NCBI GenBank assembly: GCA_043806135.1
Contig: JAZDHG010000005.1
Coordinates: forward strand, 1-39,226
Source: JAGLQQ01 sp043806135
Lineage (GTDB): Bacteria > Omnitrophota > Gorgyraeia > B26-G9
Length of the DNA stretch: 39,226 nucleotides
Reading direction: 5' to 3'
The notes below the pieces were generated by a model. It was given only the letters and a program-made list of their open reading frames with translations, had not been told where the DNA came from and searched no databases. Every line of letters begins with the position of its first letter. The stretch's first letter is position 1. This document shows, piece after piece, positions 7,990-16,525 of the stretch. A program made the position numbers and the translations under genes.

Positions 7990-8493
7990 ATGCATGAAAT
8001 GACAAAACAGAATTTGCAAAATGCTTTTGCCGGAGAATCTCAGGCGCATATGAAATACCTGATATTTGCAGATACAGCGGAAAAAGAAGGAAAAATAAAC
8101 GTGGCAAGGCTTTTCCGGGCGATTGCATATGCAGAAAAAGTACATGCGGGTAATCATCTCAAGGTTCTTGGCGGTATAGGCTCCAGCAAGGAGAATCTGC
8201 CTGTGGCTCTAAGCGGAGAGCATTTTGAGGTAGAGGAAATGTATCCGGCTTATTTGGCTGAGGCTGAAAAACAGGGTGAAAAGGATGCCGCAATATCAAC
8301 CCAATACGCGCTTGAAGCGGAAAAAATTCATGAAGCTATGTATAAGAGAACAAAGGCAGCGGTAGATGCGCATAGGGATATTGAACTGGGTGAAGTCTAT
8401 GTGTGCCCTGTTTGCGGGTTTACCGTAGAAAAAAACCGGCCGGATTTTTGCCCTATCTGCGGCGTAAAAAAAGAACTATTCAACCGGTTCTAA
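7990..8493 (+). CDS. rbr: Rubrerythrin
   Basis: The 167-residue product follows an AAAGGAGG site (about 7977-7984). Residues 1-125 form a ferritin-like diiron four-helix domain (FAGESQAHMKY, AYAEKVHAGNH and a later ALEAEKIHEAMY segment with the Glu/His ligands). Residues about 133-167 form a rubredoxin-like FeS4 domain with VCPVCGF and FCPICG. It reduces hydrogen peroxide to water in the cytoplasm of anaerobes with electrons from rubredoxin. It is the first gene of a tightly spaced seven-gene run (7990-11383). Length and motifs are normal. Confidence 0.95.
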   Translation: MHEMTKQNLQNAFAGESQAHMKYLIFADTAEKEGKINVARLFRAIAYAEKVHAGNHLKVLGGIGSSKENLPVALSGEHFEVEEMYPAYLAEAEKQGEKDAAISTQYALEAEKIHEAMYKRTKAAVDAHRDIELGEVYVCPVCGFTVEKNRPDFCPICGVKKELFNRF

Positions 8494-8510
8494 TTTAAAG
8501 GAGGGATGTA

Positions 8511-8906
8511 ATGACAACGGCAAGAGACCTGGTGCAGAGTGCGGATTGGAAAAAAGAGAAACATGTGCCGGTAATAGAAGCAGCGGATATTATTAAAAAG
8601 GGAGAAGTGCTGAAGGTTAATATAGCTGCCGGTAAAGAAATAGCTCACCCTAATACAACAGAACATCATATCGCCTGGATATCGGTATATTTTCTGGCAG
8701 AGGGGGAAAAGTTCCCTTACCAGATCGCGCGCATCGAGATGCTCTCGCACGGGGCATCGGTACAGGGGCCCAATACAAGCGGTGTGTATTCACAGCCGTC
8801 TGTTGATATCAGGCTGAAAAGTGAAAAATCAGGAAGTATTATTGCGATAAGTTATTGCAATATTCATGGACTGTGGGAGAGCGCAAAAAAAGTAATTGTT
8901 GAATAA
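8511..8906 (+). CDS. sor: Superoxide reductase (neelaredoxin-type, class II)
   Basis: The 131-residue product follows AAAGGAGGG. It carries the superoxide reductase signature EKHVPV (E16, K17, H18), then HPNTTEHH for further His ligands, and YCNIHGLWE with C116 and H119, completing the Fe(His)4Cys centre. There is no N-terminal desulforedoxin domain, so it is the one-iron form. It reduces superoxide to hydrogen peroxide without releasing oxygen, taking electrons from rubredoxin; the peroxide can go to the rubrerythrin encoded just upstream. Confidence 0.94.
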   Translation: MTTARDLVQSADWKKEKHVPVIEAADIIKKGEVLKVNIAAGKEIAHPNTTEHHIAWISVYFLAEGEKFPYQIARIEMLSHGASVQGPNTSGVYSQPSVDIRLKSEKSGSIIAISYCNIHGLWESAKKVIVE

Positions 8907-8947
8907 ATAGATTGGTTGATCTAGGCAAACAAGGAGGAAGTAAAGTA

Positions 8948-9271
8948 ATGGCTTTAGCGCTGACAACAGATAATTTCGAAAAGGAAGTTATTGAATCAGA
9001 TATGCCGGTGCTTGTGGATTTTTGGGCCCAGTGGTGCGGTCCTTGCCGCATATTGACACCGCTGATCCACGAGCTGGAAAATGAATATCAGGGGAAAGTA
9101 AAGGTTTGCAAGCTGAATATTGATGACGCTCCTGAAGTAGCTACTCGTTATGGGGTCATGAGCATTCCTACAGTTATGGTTTTTAATGAAGGCCAGGTTG
9201 CCGGAGAATCCGTAGGTGTGGTTCCAAAGGAAAAAATAGTGAGCATGTTCAGCAGTTTTATTAAAAAATAA
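8948..9271 (+). CDS. trxA: Thioredoxin
   Basis: The ATG at 8948 with AGGAGG at 8932-8937 is preferred over an in-frame TTG at 8912, giving 107 residues. The active site is WCGPC with C30 and C33, followed by the cis-proline segment SIPTVMVF. It is a cytoplasmic thiol-disulfide carrier of standard length. Its place inside an oxygen-defence operon suggests a role in repairing oxidised thiols or supplying a peroxidase. The AhpF-like thioredoxin reductase at 20673 is a possible partner. Confidence 0.95.
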   Translation: MALALTTDNFEKEVIESDMPVLVDFWAQWCGPCRILTPLIHELENEYQGKVKVCKLNIDDAPEVATRYGVMSIPTVMVFNEGQVAGESVGVVPKEKIVSMFSSFIKK

Positions 9272-9283
9272 TAAGGAGAAGAT

Positions 9284-9421
9284 ATGAAAAAATATGAATG
9301 TATTGTTTGCGGATATATTTATGACCCTGCAGAGAATGATAATGTGGCTTTTGAAGCGCTGCCGGAAGACTGGGTTTGCCCTGATTGCGGAGTAGGCAAG
9401 GATCAGTTCAAGGCATTATAA
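9284..9421 (+). CDS. Rubredoxin, short-loop 45-residue form
   Basis: This short gene has AAGGAG just upstream of the ATG at 9284. The product starts MKKYECIVCGYIYDPA and ends with VCPDCGVGKDQFKAL. The FeS4 ligands are C6, C9, C32 and C35. Usual rubredoxins have 52-54 residues; this one lacks about seven in the loop between the two Cys pairs, as in the 45-residue Desulfovibrio desulfuricans rubredoxin. It is the likely common electron donor for the neighbouring rubrerythrin, superoxide reductase and rubredoxin:oxygen oxidoreductase. Confidence 0.95.
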   Translation: MKKYECIVCGYIYDPAENDNVAFEALPEDWVCPDCGVGKDQFKAL

Positions 9422-9451
9422 GAAAATTAAATCCTAAGAGGGATCAAAGTG

Positions 9452-10627
9452 ATGGAAATCAAGAAAGATATTTACTGGGTGGGGGCTATCGACTGGGATC
9501 TGCGGAATTTTCATGGATATTCCACTCCTACAGGCTCGACGTATAATGCCTATCTGATTGTTGATGAAAAGCCGACATTAATAGATACGGTAAAGCATTA
9601 TGGATTTGAGGAAATGGCCTCAAGAATAAAAGCGGTTATTGATCCGGATAAAATACAATATATAGTATCCAATCACACGGAGATGGATCATTCGGGATGC
9701 ATTGATAAAATGCTTGAATTGTGCCCGAATGCAGAAGTGGTATGCTCTCCCAGCGGGGAAAAGGGGCTGAAGAGGCATTTTAAAAAAAATTGGAAATTCA
9801 AGATTGTTAATACCGGCGATGAACTGAAAATAGGCAGCCGGACACTGAAGTTTTTTCTTATGCCCATGGTTCACTGGCCTGATTCCATGGCGACATATTC
9901 TCAAAGTGATGCGATCCTGTTCCCCAATGACGCTTTCGGACAGCACCATGCAAGCTGTGAGCGTTATGCAGATGATGTGGGAGCGGATATAGTATTTGAG
10001 GCGGCCGCAAAATATTATGCAAATATTGTTATGCCTTATGGGGCACAGGTTCTAGATGTGCTCAAGGTGCTAAAGCCGCTTTCCTTAAAAATGATATGTC
10101 CGTCGCACGGGCTGATCTGGAAAAAAGAAGAAAATATTAAAAAGATACTCGAGCTTTATAAAAAATGGGCAAGCTACGAGTCTAACAAGAGAGCCGTGAT
10201 TATTTATGATACCATGTGGCATTCCACGGAAAAGATCGCGGTTGAGTTAAGTAATCTGCTTGATAAAGCAGGTATTCCTGTGGTAAGGCTCAGCTTGCAG
10301 GTCGCTGATTTTTCTGAGGCGATAACAGAGGTGATGCGTTCAAAAGTTGTCCTTGTGGGAAGTTCGATACTTAATAATAGAATATTGCCGAAAATGGGAG
10401 GGTTCCTTACTTACTTGAAGGGGTTGAAGCCGAAGAATAGGTTTGCGCTCACGTTTGGTTCTTACGGCTGGTCAAAGATAGGATTTAAGGAGCTTGAAGA
10501 GGCCTTGAAAGAAGCGGGCATGCAGTTAATAGATGAAGGTATTTATATGCAGTTTGCCCCGGATGAGAAGGATTTAAAAGGGCTAAACAGTGTAGTCAGT
10601 AAAATAAAAGAATTATTATCGGGTTAA
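9452..10627 (+). CDS. Rubredoxin:oxygen oxidoreductase / A-type flavodiiron protein
   Basis: The 391-residue product starts at the ATG at 9452; a GTG one codon earlier is possible. Residues 1-245 are a metallo-beta-lactamase-fold diiron domain with H75-x-E77-x-D79-H80 (NHTEMDH), later PMVHWPDSM, a downstream Asp (NDAFGQ) and PSHG. Residues about 250-391 are a flavodoxin domain with the FMN loop YDTMWHST. Such proteins reduce oxygen, and sometimes nitric oxide, to harmless products at the diiron site. Rubredoxin is encoded immediately upstream, matching the Desulfovibrio rd-roo arrangement. Nitric oxide as a substrate cannot be excluded. Confidence 0.93.
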   Translation: MEIKKDIYWVGAIDWDLRNFHGYSTPTGSTYNAYLIVDEKPTLIDTVKHYGFEEMASRIKAVIDPDKIQYIVSNHTEMDHSGCIDKMLELCPNAEVVCSPSGEKGLKRHFKKNWKFKIVNTGDELKIGSRTLKFFLMPMVHWPDSMATYSQSDAILFPNDAFGQHHASCERYADDVGADIVFEAAAKYYANIVMPYGAQVLDVLKVLKPLSLKMICPSHGLIWKKEENIKKILELYKKWASYESNKRAVIIYDTMWHSTEKIAVELSNLLDKAGIPVVRLSLQVADFSEAITEVMRSKVVLVGSSILNNRILPKMGGFLTYLKGLKPKNRFALTFGSYGWSKIGFKELEEALKEAGMQLIDEGIYMQFAPDEKDLKGLNSVVSKIKELLSG

Positions 10628-10637
10628 AGGAGATGAA

Positions 10638-11120
10638 ATGGGTAATAAATGGAGTCCGCAGGAAATTCTGGATATTGCTCTTAGAGTAGAGGAAAACGGT
10701 GAGCATCTTTATGCAAAGTTTGAAGAAGAAACTGAGAATGAAACATTAAAGAATGTCTGGAAATTTCTAAAAGAACAGGAAATTGGGCACCAGAGTAAAT
10801 TCAAGGATATGCTGAATTCTGCCGGAGATTATATGGTAAATGAGTTCGGAACAGGAGATTATGATGCTTACCTTGAGGCAATAGCCTCTACCTATATATT
10901 TACCCCTGAGATGATAAGTGAGAAAACAGAGGAGTTGTTTGCAAGCGATCAGGATGCCATAGACTTCGGATTGCAGATAGAAAAAGAATCAATACTTGTA
11001 TATACGGCTTTAAAGGAATATGTGCCGAATAATAAGCAGAAGATCCTTGATGGTATTATAAAAGAGGAAAAAAAGCACGTTGTGGTATTAACTGAGTTTA
11101 AAAAAACTTTAAAAGATTAG
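10638..11120 (+). CDS. Rubredoxin-less ferritin-like diiron protein (erythrin type)
   Basis: The 160-residue product follows the flavodiiron gene by 10 bp with GGAG upstream. It is a four-helix ferritin-like protein with two Glu...ExxH sets: EENGEH (18-23) with E48-x2-H51, and QIEKES with E144-x2-H147. There is no rubredoxin-like cysteine domain. Erythrins of this type are thought to act as peroxide or oxygen reductases or iron handlers. It lies in the oxygen-defence operon and may share its electron donors. The fold is clear, the substrate is not. Confidence 0.82.
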   Translation: MGNKWSPQEILDIALRVEENGEHLYAKFEEETENETLKNVWKFLKEQEIGHQSKFKDMLNSAGDYMVNEFGTGDYDAYLEAIASTYIFTPEMISEKTEELFASDQDAIDFGLQIEKESILVYTALKEYVPNNKQKILDGIIKEEKKHVVVLTEFKKTLKD

Positions 11121-11155
11121 TGTTTTTTAAGTGTCTTTGAGCAGAGGAGGATCTT

Positions 11156-11383
11156 ATGGAAGTGAAAATTTATTCAACCCCAACCTGTCCTTACTGTACA
11201 ATGGCGAAACAGTATTTTTCTTCAAAAGGCATATCTTATGAATCAATCGATGTCTCTGCCGATAAAACTAAGGCCGCGGAAATGGTCAAACTTTCCGGGC
11301 AAATGGGGGTGCCGGTAATCGTTATTGACGGTAAGGTTATCAGGGGATTCGATCAGTCCAAGATAGACGCGCTGCTTCAATAA
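11156..11383 (+). CDS. Glutaredoxin-like protein (NrdH/YruB type)
   Basis: The 75-residue product follows a strong AGGAGG (11144-11149). It has a CPYC dithiol active site (C11, C14), GVPVIVID with the cis-proline, and the glutaredoxin tail GFDQSKIDALL. Small CPYC proteins of this group reduce disulfides and are often recycled by thioredoxin reductase rather than glutathione. It is the last gene of the oxygen-defence run. Confidence 0.9.
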   Translation: MEVKIYSTPTCPYCTMAKQYFSSKGISYESIDVSADKTKAAEMVKLSGQMGVPVIVIDGKVIRGFDQSKIDALLQ

Positions 11384-11404
11384 AACAAATTAGGGGAAAT
11401 TTTA

Positions 11405-11445
11405 TTGACAAAACATATTACAATATTATAATATTGTAATATGTT
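11405..11445 (+). promoter_or_regulatory. Promoter with 34-bp perfect palindromic operator
   Basis: TTGACA (11405-11410), a 16-bp spacer and TATAAT (11427-11432) form a full-consensus promoter. Positions 11412-11445 are a perfect palindrome with 17-nt arms, the left arm being AACATATTACAATATTA. It covers the spacer, the -10 and about ten bases beyond. A bound regulator would block RNA polymerase directly. The obvious candidate is the ArsR-family protein encoded 28 bp downstream. Confidence 0.85.
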
Positions 11446-11472
11446 ATTAATGATTCGAGAGTGGAGATATAA

Positions 11473-11781
11473 ATGCCAGACACTAAATATAAGAATATTG
11501 CTGAAATGCTGAAAATAATCGCGCATCCCTGCCGCCTGCGTATTATCGAACTGCTCAGAGGTAAAGAGATGCAGGTAACGCAGGTACAGGAACAGGTGCA
11601 CTGCAAGCAATCGGTTACATCACAGCACCTGATCAAGATGAAAAATAAAGGGGTATTAAAGGCCAGACGCAAAGGCAATGCCGTGTTTTATTCTATCGCA
11701 AATAATGATGTTTTAAAAATTTTGAGATGCCTTAACAACTGCCCGCATCCAAAAAGGAGGGATAAATGTTTAAAAAGTTGA
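11473..11781 (+). CDS. ArsR/SmtB-family repressor
   Basis: The 102-residue winged-helix protein contains AHPCRLRIIELL, the recognition-helix region QSVTSQHLIKMKNKGVL and the wing ARRKGNAVFYSI. It lacks the ELCVCDL metal box of classical ArsR but has Cys at 20, 44, 86, 90 and 99, so metal or thiol sensing is possible. It probably autoregulates through the palindrome at 11412-11445. Its end overlaps the next gene by 16 bp, so it is co-transcribed with an RND exporter operon. Confidence 0.88.
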   Translation: MPDTKYKNIAEMLKIIAHPCRLRIIELLRGKEMQVTQVQEQVHCKQSVTSQHLIKMKNKGVLKARRKGNAVFYSIANNDVLKILRCLNNCPHPKRRDKCLKS

Positions 11782-14300
11782 TAGAATTTTCTTTTAATAG
11801 ACCGAAAACGATTATTGCCGCAACAATATTTCTGGTTATTATTGCCGTTGTCCAATTCCCGCGTATTAAAGTGGATACTGACCCGGAAAATATGCTTTCG
11901 GAGAAAGAATTTGTGCGTGTTTTTCATCGTGAAGTGAAAAAAGAGTTTGCTATATATGATTTCATTGTAATGGGAATCGTCAATGAAAAGGATCCGCAGG
12001 GAGTATTTAACGTCCAAACGCTTAACCGGATTTACGAGATCACGGAAAAAATAAAAAAAATAGACGGGGTAATATCGCGTGAGATCATCGCTCCGTCGAC
12101 CAAGGATAATATCCGCCAGGGAGTTGTCGGGTCGGTAGTATTTGAATGGCTCATGAAAGGACCGATAAGTAACCCGAGGCAGGCAGCCGTGATCCGCGAC
12201 GAGGCTTTGGATAATCCTATGTTTAACGGAACTATTGTTTCCGAGAACGGCAGGGCGTTATGTATATATGTGCCTATTGAACGCAAGAATATAAGTTACC
12301 GTGTATCGCAGGAAATTTACAAAATTGTTAATCAGCTTAAAGGCGATGATAAATATTATATCACGGGATTGCCTATAGCCGAGGATACTTTCGGAGTGGA
12401 AATGTTCAAGCAGATGGCGATCTCTGCGCCGCTTGCCGGGCTGATAATTTTTCTTTTAATGTTCTTTTTCTTTAGGAATATTGTTCTGATAATCTCACCC
12501 ATGATCCTTGCTATCTCCACAGTTCTTGTTACCATGGGCCTTTTAATAGGATTTGGTTTTCCTGTACATATAATGAGCTCAATGATACCGATCTTTTTAA
12601 TGCCTATTGCCGTGCTTGACTCAGTGCATATTTTAAGTGAGTTTTTTGATAAGTACCGCAAATTTAGGGAAAAGAAGAAAACAGTATTTGTGGTTATGGA
12701 TGAGCTTTTTACTTCGATGCTGTTTACATCGCTTACATCGGCTGTGGGATTTTTTTCTTTATCATTCTCGCCTATTCCGCCGGTACAGACATTCGGGGTG
12801 TTTGTAGCCATCGGAGTTATGATCGCCTGGGTTTTGACGATTACGTTTATCCCGGCATATATTTCGCTAATGGATGAAAGATCATTTGATAAATTTAAGG
12901 TGCCGGGTGAATCAGCGGAAGACCATCACGGTTTAATTGACAATATTTTAGGCGCAATACGCAGATGCTCACTTAAACACAGCAAATTGATTATTACCTT
13001 TAGCGTAATAATAGCGTTAATCTCTATATACGGAATTTCGCGCATAAATGTAAACGATAACCCTGTACGCTGGTTTAATAAAAACCATCAGATCAGGATC
13101 GCAGACAGAATATTAAACAAGCATTTCGCCGGAACATATACGGCCTATCTTGTTCTGGAAGCCAAAGACAAGAATGCGCAAATTTTTCTTGAGCCGAAAA
13201 TGCTTGAATACGTGGAAAATTTGCAGAAACTGCTAGTTAAAAAAGGCGATGTGGGTAAAACTACGGCATTGCCTGATGTTGTAAAAAAGGTATATTACGA
13301 GTTGTTGGGAGGGGATAGGACCAATAATGTTATACCAAAAACAAAACGCGCTATAGCGCAATGCCTGATATCTTATGAGAACTCGCATAAGCCGGATGAT
13401 TTGTGGCATATGACAACCCCGGATTATAACAAGGTAAATATATGGGTACAGCTTAAGAGCGGCGACAACAGGGATACTGATAAAGTGCTTAAGCAGGTGG
13501 AGGAGTATTTAAAGAATAACAAGCCTCCGTTTGAAATAAACTATAACTGGGCCGGGCTCACATATATAAATGTTGTCTGGCAGAATAAGATGGTGTTGGG
13601 TATGCTTATGAATTTTATCGGCAGCTTTATCATCGTATTTTTTATGATGACCTTTTTGTTCCGTTCTCCTTTACGCGGACTTGTTTCCATGATCCCTTTG
13701 ACGCTGACAATAGTTTTTATCTATAGCCTGCTGGGATTTTTTGGTAAGGATTACGATATGCCGGTAGCTGTTCTTTCTGCTTTAACCCTGGGGCTTTCCA
13801 TAGACTTTGCCATTCATTTTATTCAGAGGGCTAAGGAGATATATGATAAAACTGGAAATTGGGATAAGGCATCAGAGGAATTGTTTAAAGGGCCGGCGCG
13901 GGCGATAACCAGAAACGCGTTTGTTATTGCCATTGGTTTTCTGCCGCTTTTGCTAGCGCCGCTTATTCCTTATCGCACAGTAGGATTTTTTATGTTTACG
14001 ATAATGTTTGTCTCAAGTATTGCTACATTGTTTATCCTGCCTGCTATTATGACGGTATGGCCCGGGGTTGTTTTTGGGAAAGAAAGAGTAAAGATGCTTT
14101 GCAGCTGCAAATACTGCCAGTTGATTTCCTTGGCAGTAGCGGTGGCGATTGTTTATATCCTGCGCGGGTATACAAGTGTTTCCTGGAGCAAGACTTTAAT
14201 TGCCAGCATTGCGGTCGTGGTGATCATGGCCGGGGTTTGCTCTAAAGTTTCTAAACACAAAATTTGTCTTACGGAAAATGAGAAGGAGGATAAAAAGTGA
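11766..14300 (+). CDS. RND/MMPL-family exporter
   Basis: The 844-residue membrane protein starts after AAGGAGGG within the 3' end of the arsR-like gene. It has the duplicated RND layout: helix 1 near 15-33, a large periplasmic loop to about 220, a block of five or six helices, then a second half with periplasmic loop and helices to about 770. A tail from about 777 (MLCSCKYC...) adds one or two more helices and is unusual. The LolA-like and DUF1302-like neighbours suggest export of a lipid or other hydrophobic compound to the outer membrane. No tripartite membrane-fusion protein is encoded nearby. Confidence 0.85.
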   Translation: MFKKLIEFSFNRPKTIIAATIFLVIIAVVQFPRIKVDTDPENMLSEKEFVRVFHREVKKEFAIYDFIVMGIVNEKDPQGVFNVQTLNRIYEITEKIKKIDGVISREIIAPSTKDNIRQGVVGSVVFEWLMKGPISNPRQAAVIRDEALDNPMFNGTIVSENGRALCIYVPIERKNISYRVSQEIYKIVNQLKGDDKYYITGLPIAEDTFGVEMFKQMAISAPLAGLIIFLLMFFFFRNIVLIISPMILAISTVLVTMGLLIGFGFPVHIMSSMIPIFLMPIAVLDSVHILSEFFDKYRKFREKKKTVFVVMDELFTSMLFTSLTSAVGFFSLSFSPIPPVQTFGVFVAIGVMIAWVLTITFIPAYISLMDERSFDKFKVPGESAEDHHGLIDNILGAIRRCSLKHSKLIITFSVIIALISIYGISRINVNDNPVRWFNKNHQIRIADRILNKHFAGTYTAYLVLEAKDKNAQIFLEPKMLEYVENLQKLLVKKGDVGKTTALPDVVKKVYYELLGGDRTNNVIPKTKRAIAQCLISYENSHKPDDLWHMTTPDYNKVNIWVQLKSGDNRDTDKVLKQVEEYLKNNKPPFEINYNWAGLTYINVVWQNKMVLGMLMNFIGSFIIVFFMMTFLFRSPLRGLVSMIPLTLTIVFIYSLLGFFGKDYDMPVAVLSALTLGLSIDFAIHFIQRAKEIYDKTGNWDKASEELFKGPARAITRNAFVIAIGFLPLLLAPLIPYRTVGFFMFTIMFVSSIATLFILPAIMTVWPGVVFGKERVKMLCSCKYCQLISLAVAVAIVYILRGYTSVSWSKTLIASIAVVVIMAGVCSKVSKHKICLTENEKEDKK

Positions 14301-15100
14301 GAAAGTTGTTAACTTTTAGCTTGTTTGTGAGTATAGCCTTTTGCTCTTTATCAATATTGTCTGATAAAACTCTTGCAGCCGAATCAGTAGAGGAGATTAT
14401 AGTAAAGGCCAATAACGTTGCTTACTATGAAGGCAAAGACGGACGCTCTAATGTGAAAATGACAATTGCGGACAGTCAGGGGAGAACCAGGATACGTGAG
14501 TTTACGATCCTGCGTTTTGATATAGCTGATGGAAAAGAACAGAAATATTATGTTTATTTCAATAAGCCGGCTGATGTGCAGGATATGGTATATATGGTTT
14601 GGAAATATACAGATAAGGATGATGACCGCTGGATGTACCTTCCGGCGCTTGACCTTGTGCGGCGTATTGCCTCAAGCGACAAACGCTCAAGTTTTGTGGG
14701 AAGCAATTTTGTTTATGAGGATATTTCCGGCAGAGGCCTGGCCTTAGATAACCATGAGCTCTTGTCAAGTGAAGGCGATATTTATAAAATAAAAAATACA
14801 CCTAAAGATGCAGCGGATGTTGAGTTTTCCTATTTTGAAGTTTATATACAGAAGAGCAATTTTATGCCTGTAAAAGCCCAATACTACGATAAACAGGGCA
14901 AGCTTTATAAAACAGTTGAGGCGCTTGAGATAAAGGATATAAACGGACATCCCACGGTAATAAAGTCAAAGGCAACGGATTTGACTGCAGGTTCATATAC
15001 GGTTATTGAATTTTCTAAGGTTGAATATGACCTTGGATTTGAGGATGATATTTTTACGGAACGCTATCTAAGGAGACCGCCGAGAAAATGGCTAAATTAA
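14297..15100 (+). CDS. LolA-like outer-membrane lipoprotein-sorting family protein
   Basis: The 267-residue product starts at GTG (14297) in a GTGA overlap with the exporter stop, with AAGGAGG at 14283-14289. It has a signal peptide (about 1-27, ending near TLAA) and then a beta-rich domain with WMYLPALDLVRRI and SFVGSNFVYEDI, typical of the periplasmic LolA-like family found beside RND/MMPL exporters. It probably carries or hands over a hydrophobic substrate in the periplasm. It overlaps the next gene by 13 bp. Confidence 0.85.
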   Translation: MRKLLTFSLFVSIAFCSLSILSDKTLAAESVEEIIVKANNVAYYEGKDGRSNVKMTIADSQGRTRIREFTILRFDIADGKEQKYYVYFNKPADVQDMVYMVWKYTDKDDDRWMYLPALDLVRRIASSDKRSSFVGSNFVYEDISGRGLALDNHELLSSEGDIYKIKNTPKDAADVEFSYFEVYIQKSNFMPVKAQYYDKQGKLYKTVEALEIKDINGHPTVIKSKATDLTAGSYTVIEFSKVEYDLGFEDDIFTERYLRRPPRKWLN

Positions 15101-16389
15101 TCTCCAGTCTACTGATCAGCACTTTGGTTTTTTGCACAGTCCAGACACCGGCTTATGCGGGTTTTAAATTAGGCAATAACGGACCGAGTATAAACGGCTT
15201 TATAGAAAATGACTTTGGCTTTAAGCTGGGCAGCGACAGCACGAAGCGGGATGATTTCAACCTGTTTGAGCAGAGGCTGCAGCTTAAGACTACGCTTTAC
15301 CCGCATTGGAATGCTGTACTTGAAAACTTGATGACGGCAATAGACGCGAAAGCAGACTTCGTGATAGATGAATATTTTAACGGCAGAACTGATTTCCAGT
15401 GGCGCCTCTTGAATTTGTCTTTATCTCCTGCAGGCTGGATGGATTTAAAGGCAGGACGGCAGGTTTTTACCTGGGGAACAGGGGATTATCTTTTTATTAA
15501 TGATCTTTTTCCTAAAGACTATATCTCTTTTTATATCGGACGTGATGATGAGTATTTGAAAAAACCAAGTGACGGGATCAAGGCATCGCTTTATTCTGAT
15601 ATCAGCAATTTGGATATTATTGTTATCCCGGAATTTGAGCCCAATACTGTCTTTGATGGCCAGAGAGTATCTTTTTTTGATACATTCCAAGGCGGAATTG
15701 CGGGTGTTAATTCCCAGCGGACTTTAGAAGAACCTTCTCAAAACCCGGAAAATACGGAATATGCATTGCGGTTTTACCGCAATTACAACAGCTACGAGGC
15801 AGCAGCATATTTTTTCAGGGGATTTTATAATGACCCCCGCGGCTATCTGGATGAAATGAACAGGGTTTTGTTTTATCCGCGTCTTGATGCCTATGGTATG
15901 AGTCTGCGCGGCCCTGCACTTGGCGGCATTACTAATGCAGAAATCGGTTATTACAATTCAAGACAGGATGATAATGGCGATAACCGTCTGATACAAAACT
16001 CAATGCTCAAGTTCATGCTTGGATACACAAAAGACCTTGGCAATGACCTGAGTGTGGGAGTACAGTATTTGTTTGAGCAGACACTTGATTATGCTAATTA
16101 TAGCAACGCTCTTATGGCGGCAGATTATGTTTGGGATGAATACCGCCACCTGAATACACTGCACATAACCAAGCTGTGTAAAAATCAGACGGTCAAAGCA
16201 GGGCTTTTTGTTTTCTTTTCACCCTCTGATCTTGATGGGTACCTAAGACCGACAATTGATTATGATTTCAGCGACTTATGGAAGCTTACATTGGGGGCAA
16301 ATCTGTCCTGGGGTGAGGATGTGCATACAGAATTCGGACAGACTGAGCATAATAAAAATATATATACAAGGATAAGATACAGTTTTTAA
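15088..16389 (+). CDS. Outer-membrane beta-barrel protein, DUF1302-like
   Basis: The 433-residue product has a signal peptide ending at about AYA (residues 22-24) and many alternating aromatic beta-strands. The segment GRQVFTWGTGDYLFINDLFPKD resembles DUF1302-type proteins, and the chain ends RIRYSF, the terminal Phe being the usual BAM recognition signal. It lies directly behind the exporter and LolA-like genes and probably forms the outer-membrane component of the same export route. The substrate is unknown. Confidence 0.8.
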   Translation: MAKLISSLLISTLVFCTVQTPAYAGFKLGNNGPSINGFIENDFGFKLGSDSTKRDDFNLFEQRLQLKTTLYPHWNAVLENLMTAIDAKADFVIDEYFNGRTDFQWRLLNLSLSPAGWMDLKAGRQVFTWGTGDYLFINDLFPKDYISFYIGRDDEYLKKPSDGIKASLYSDISNLDIIVIPEFEPNTVFDGQRVSFFDTFQGGIAGVNSQRTLEEPSQNPENTEYALRFYRNYNSYEAAAYFFRGFYNDPRGYLDEMNRVLFYPRLDAYGMSLRGPALGGITNAEIGYYNSRQDDNGDNRLIQNSMLKFMLGYTKDLGNDLSVGVQYLFEQTLDYANYSNALMAADYVWDEYRHLNTLHITKLCKNQTVKAGLFVFFSPSDLDGYLRPTIDYDFSDLWKLTLGANLSWGEDVHTEFGQTEHNKNIYTRIRYSF

Positions 16390-16426
16390 AAAAAACATCC
16401 TATAAAGGGAAAAGGAGAGGATGTCT

Positions 16427-16464
16427 GATTACAAAGATTAAAAAACAGATTACTAAGATTAACC
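16427..16464. repeat. Short GATTA-unit tandem repeat
   Basis: GATTA starts at 16427, 16436, 16448 and 16457, a spacing of 9-12 bp. A related array lies at 34503-34545. No gene was recognised in this gap. Confidence 0.45.
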
Positions 16465-16479
16465 ATGAAGACAATCGTA

Positions 16480-16513
16480 GGTATAATCTATAATCATATT
16501 TAATGATTATACC
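16480..16513. promoter_or_regulatory. GGTATAATC/GATTATACC dyad upstream of DUF2892 gene
   Basis: GGTATAATC (16480-16488) and GATTATACC (16505-16513) are perfect 9-bp inverted arms with a 16-bp centre, ending at the ribosome site AGGAAGGGG. The same arms stand in the same place before the DUF6868 gene (34476-34511). The arm contains TATAAT, so it may combine an extended -10 with an operator. Confidence 0.55.
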
Positions 16514-16525
16514 AGGAAGGGGATT

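Noticed and set aside
16421..16441. ATG after AAAAGGAGAGG followed by five codons and a stop
   Set aside because: A six-residue frame inside a GATTA repeat is too short to support as a gene; the ribosome-site match is probably chance.
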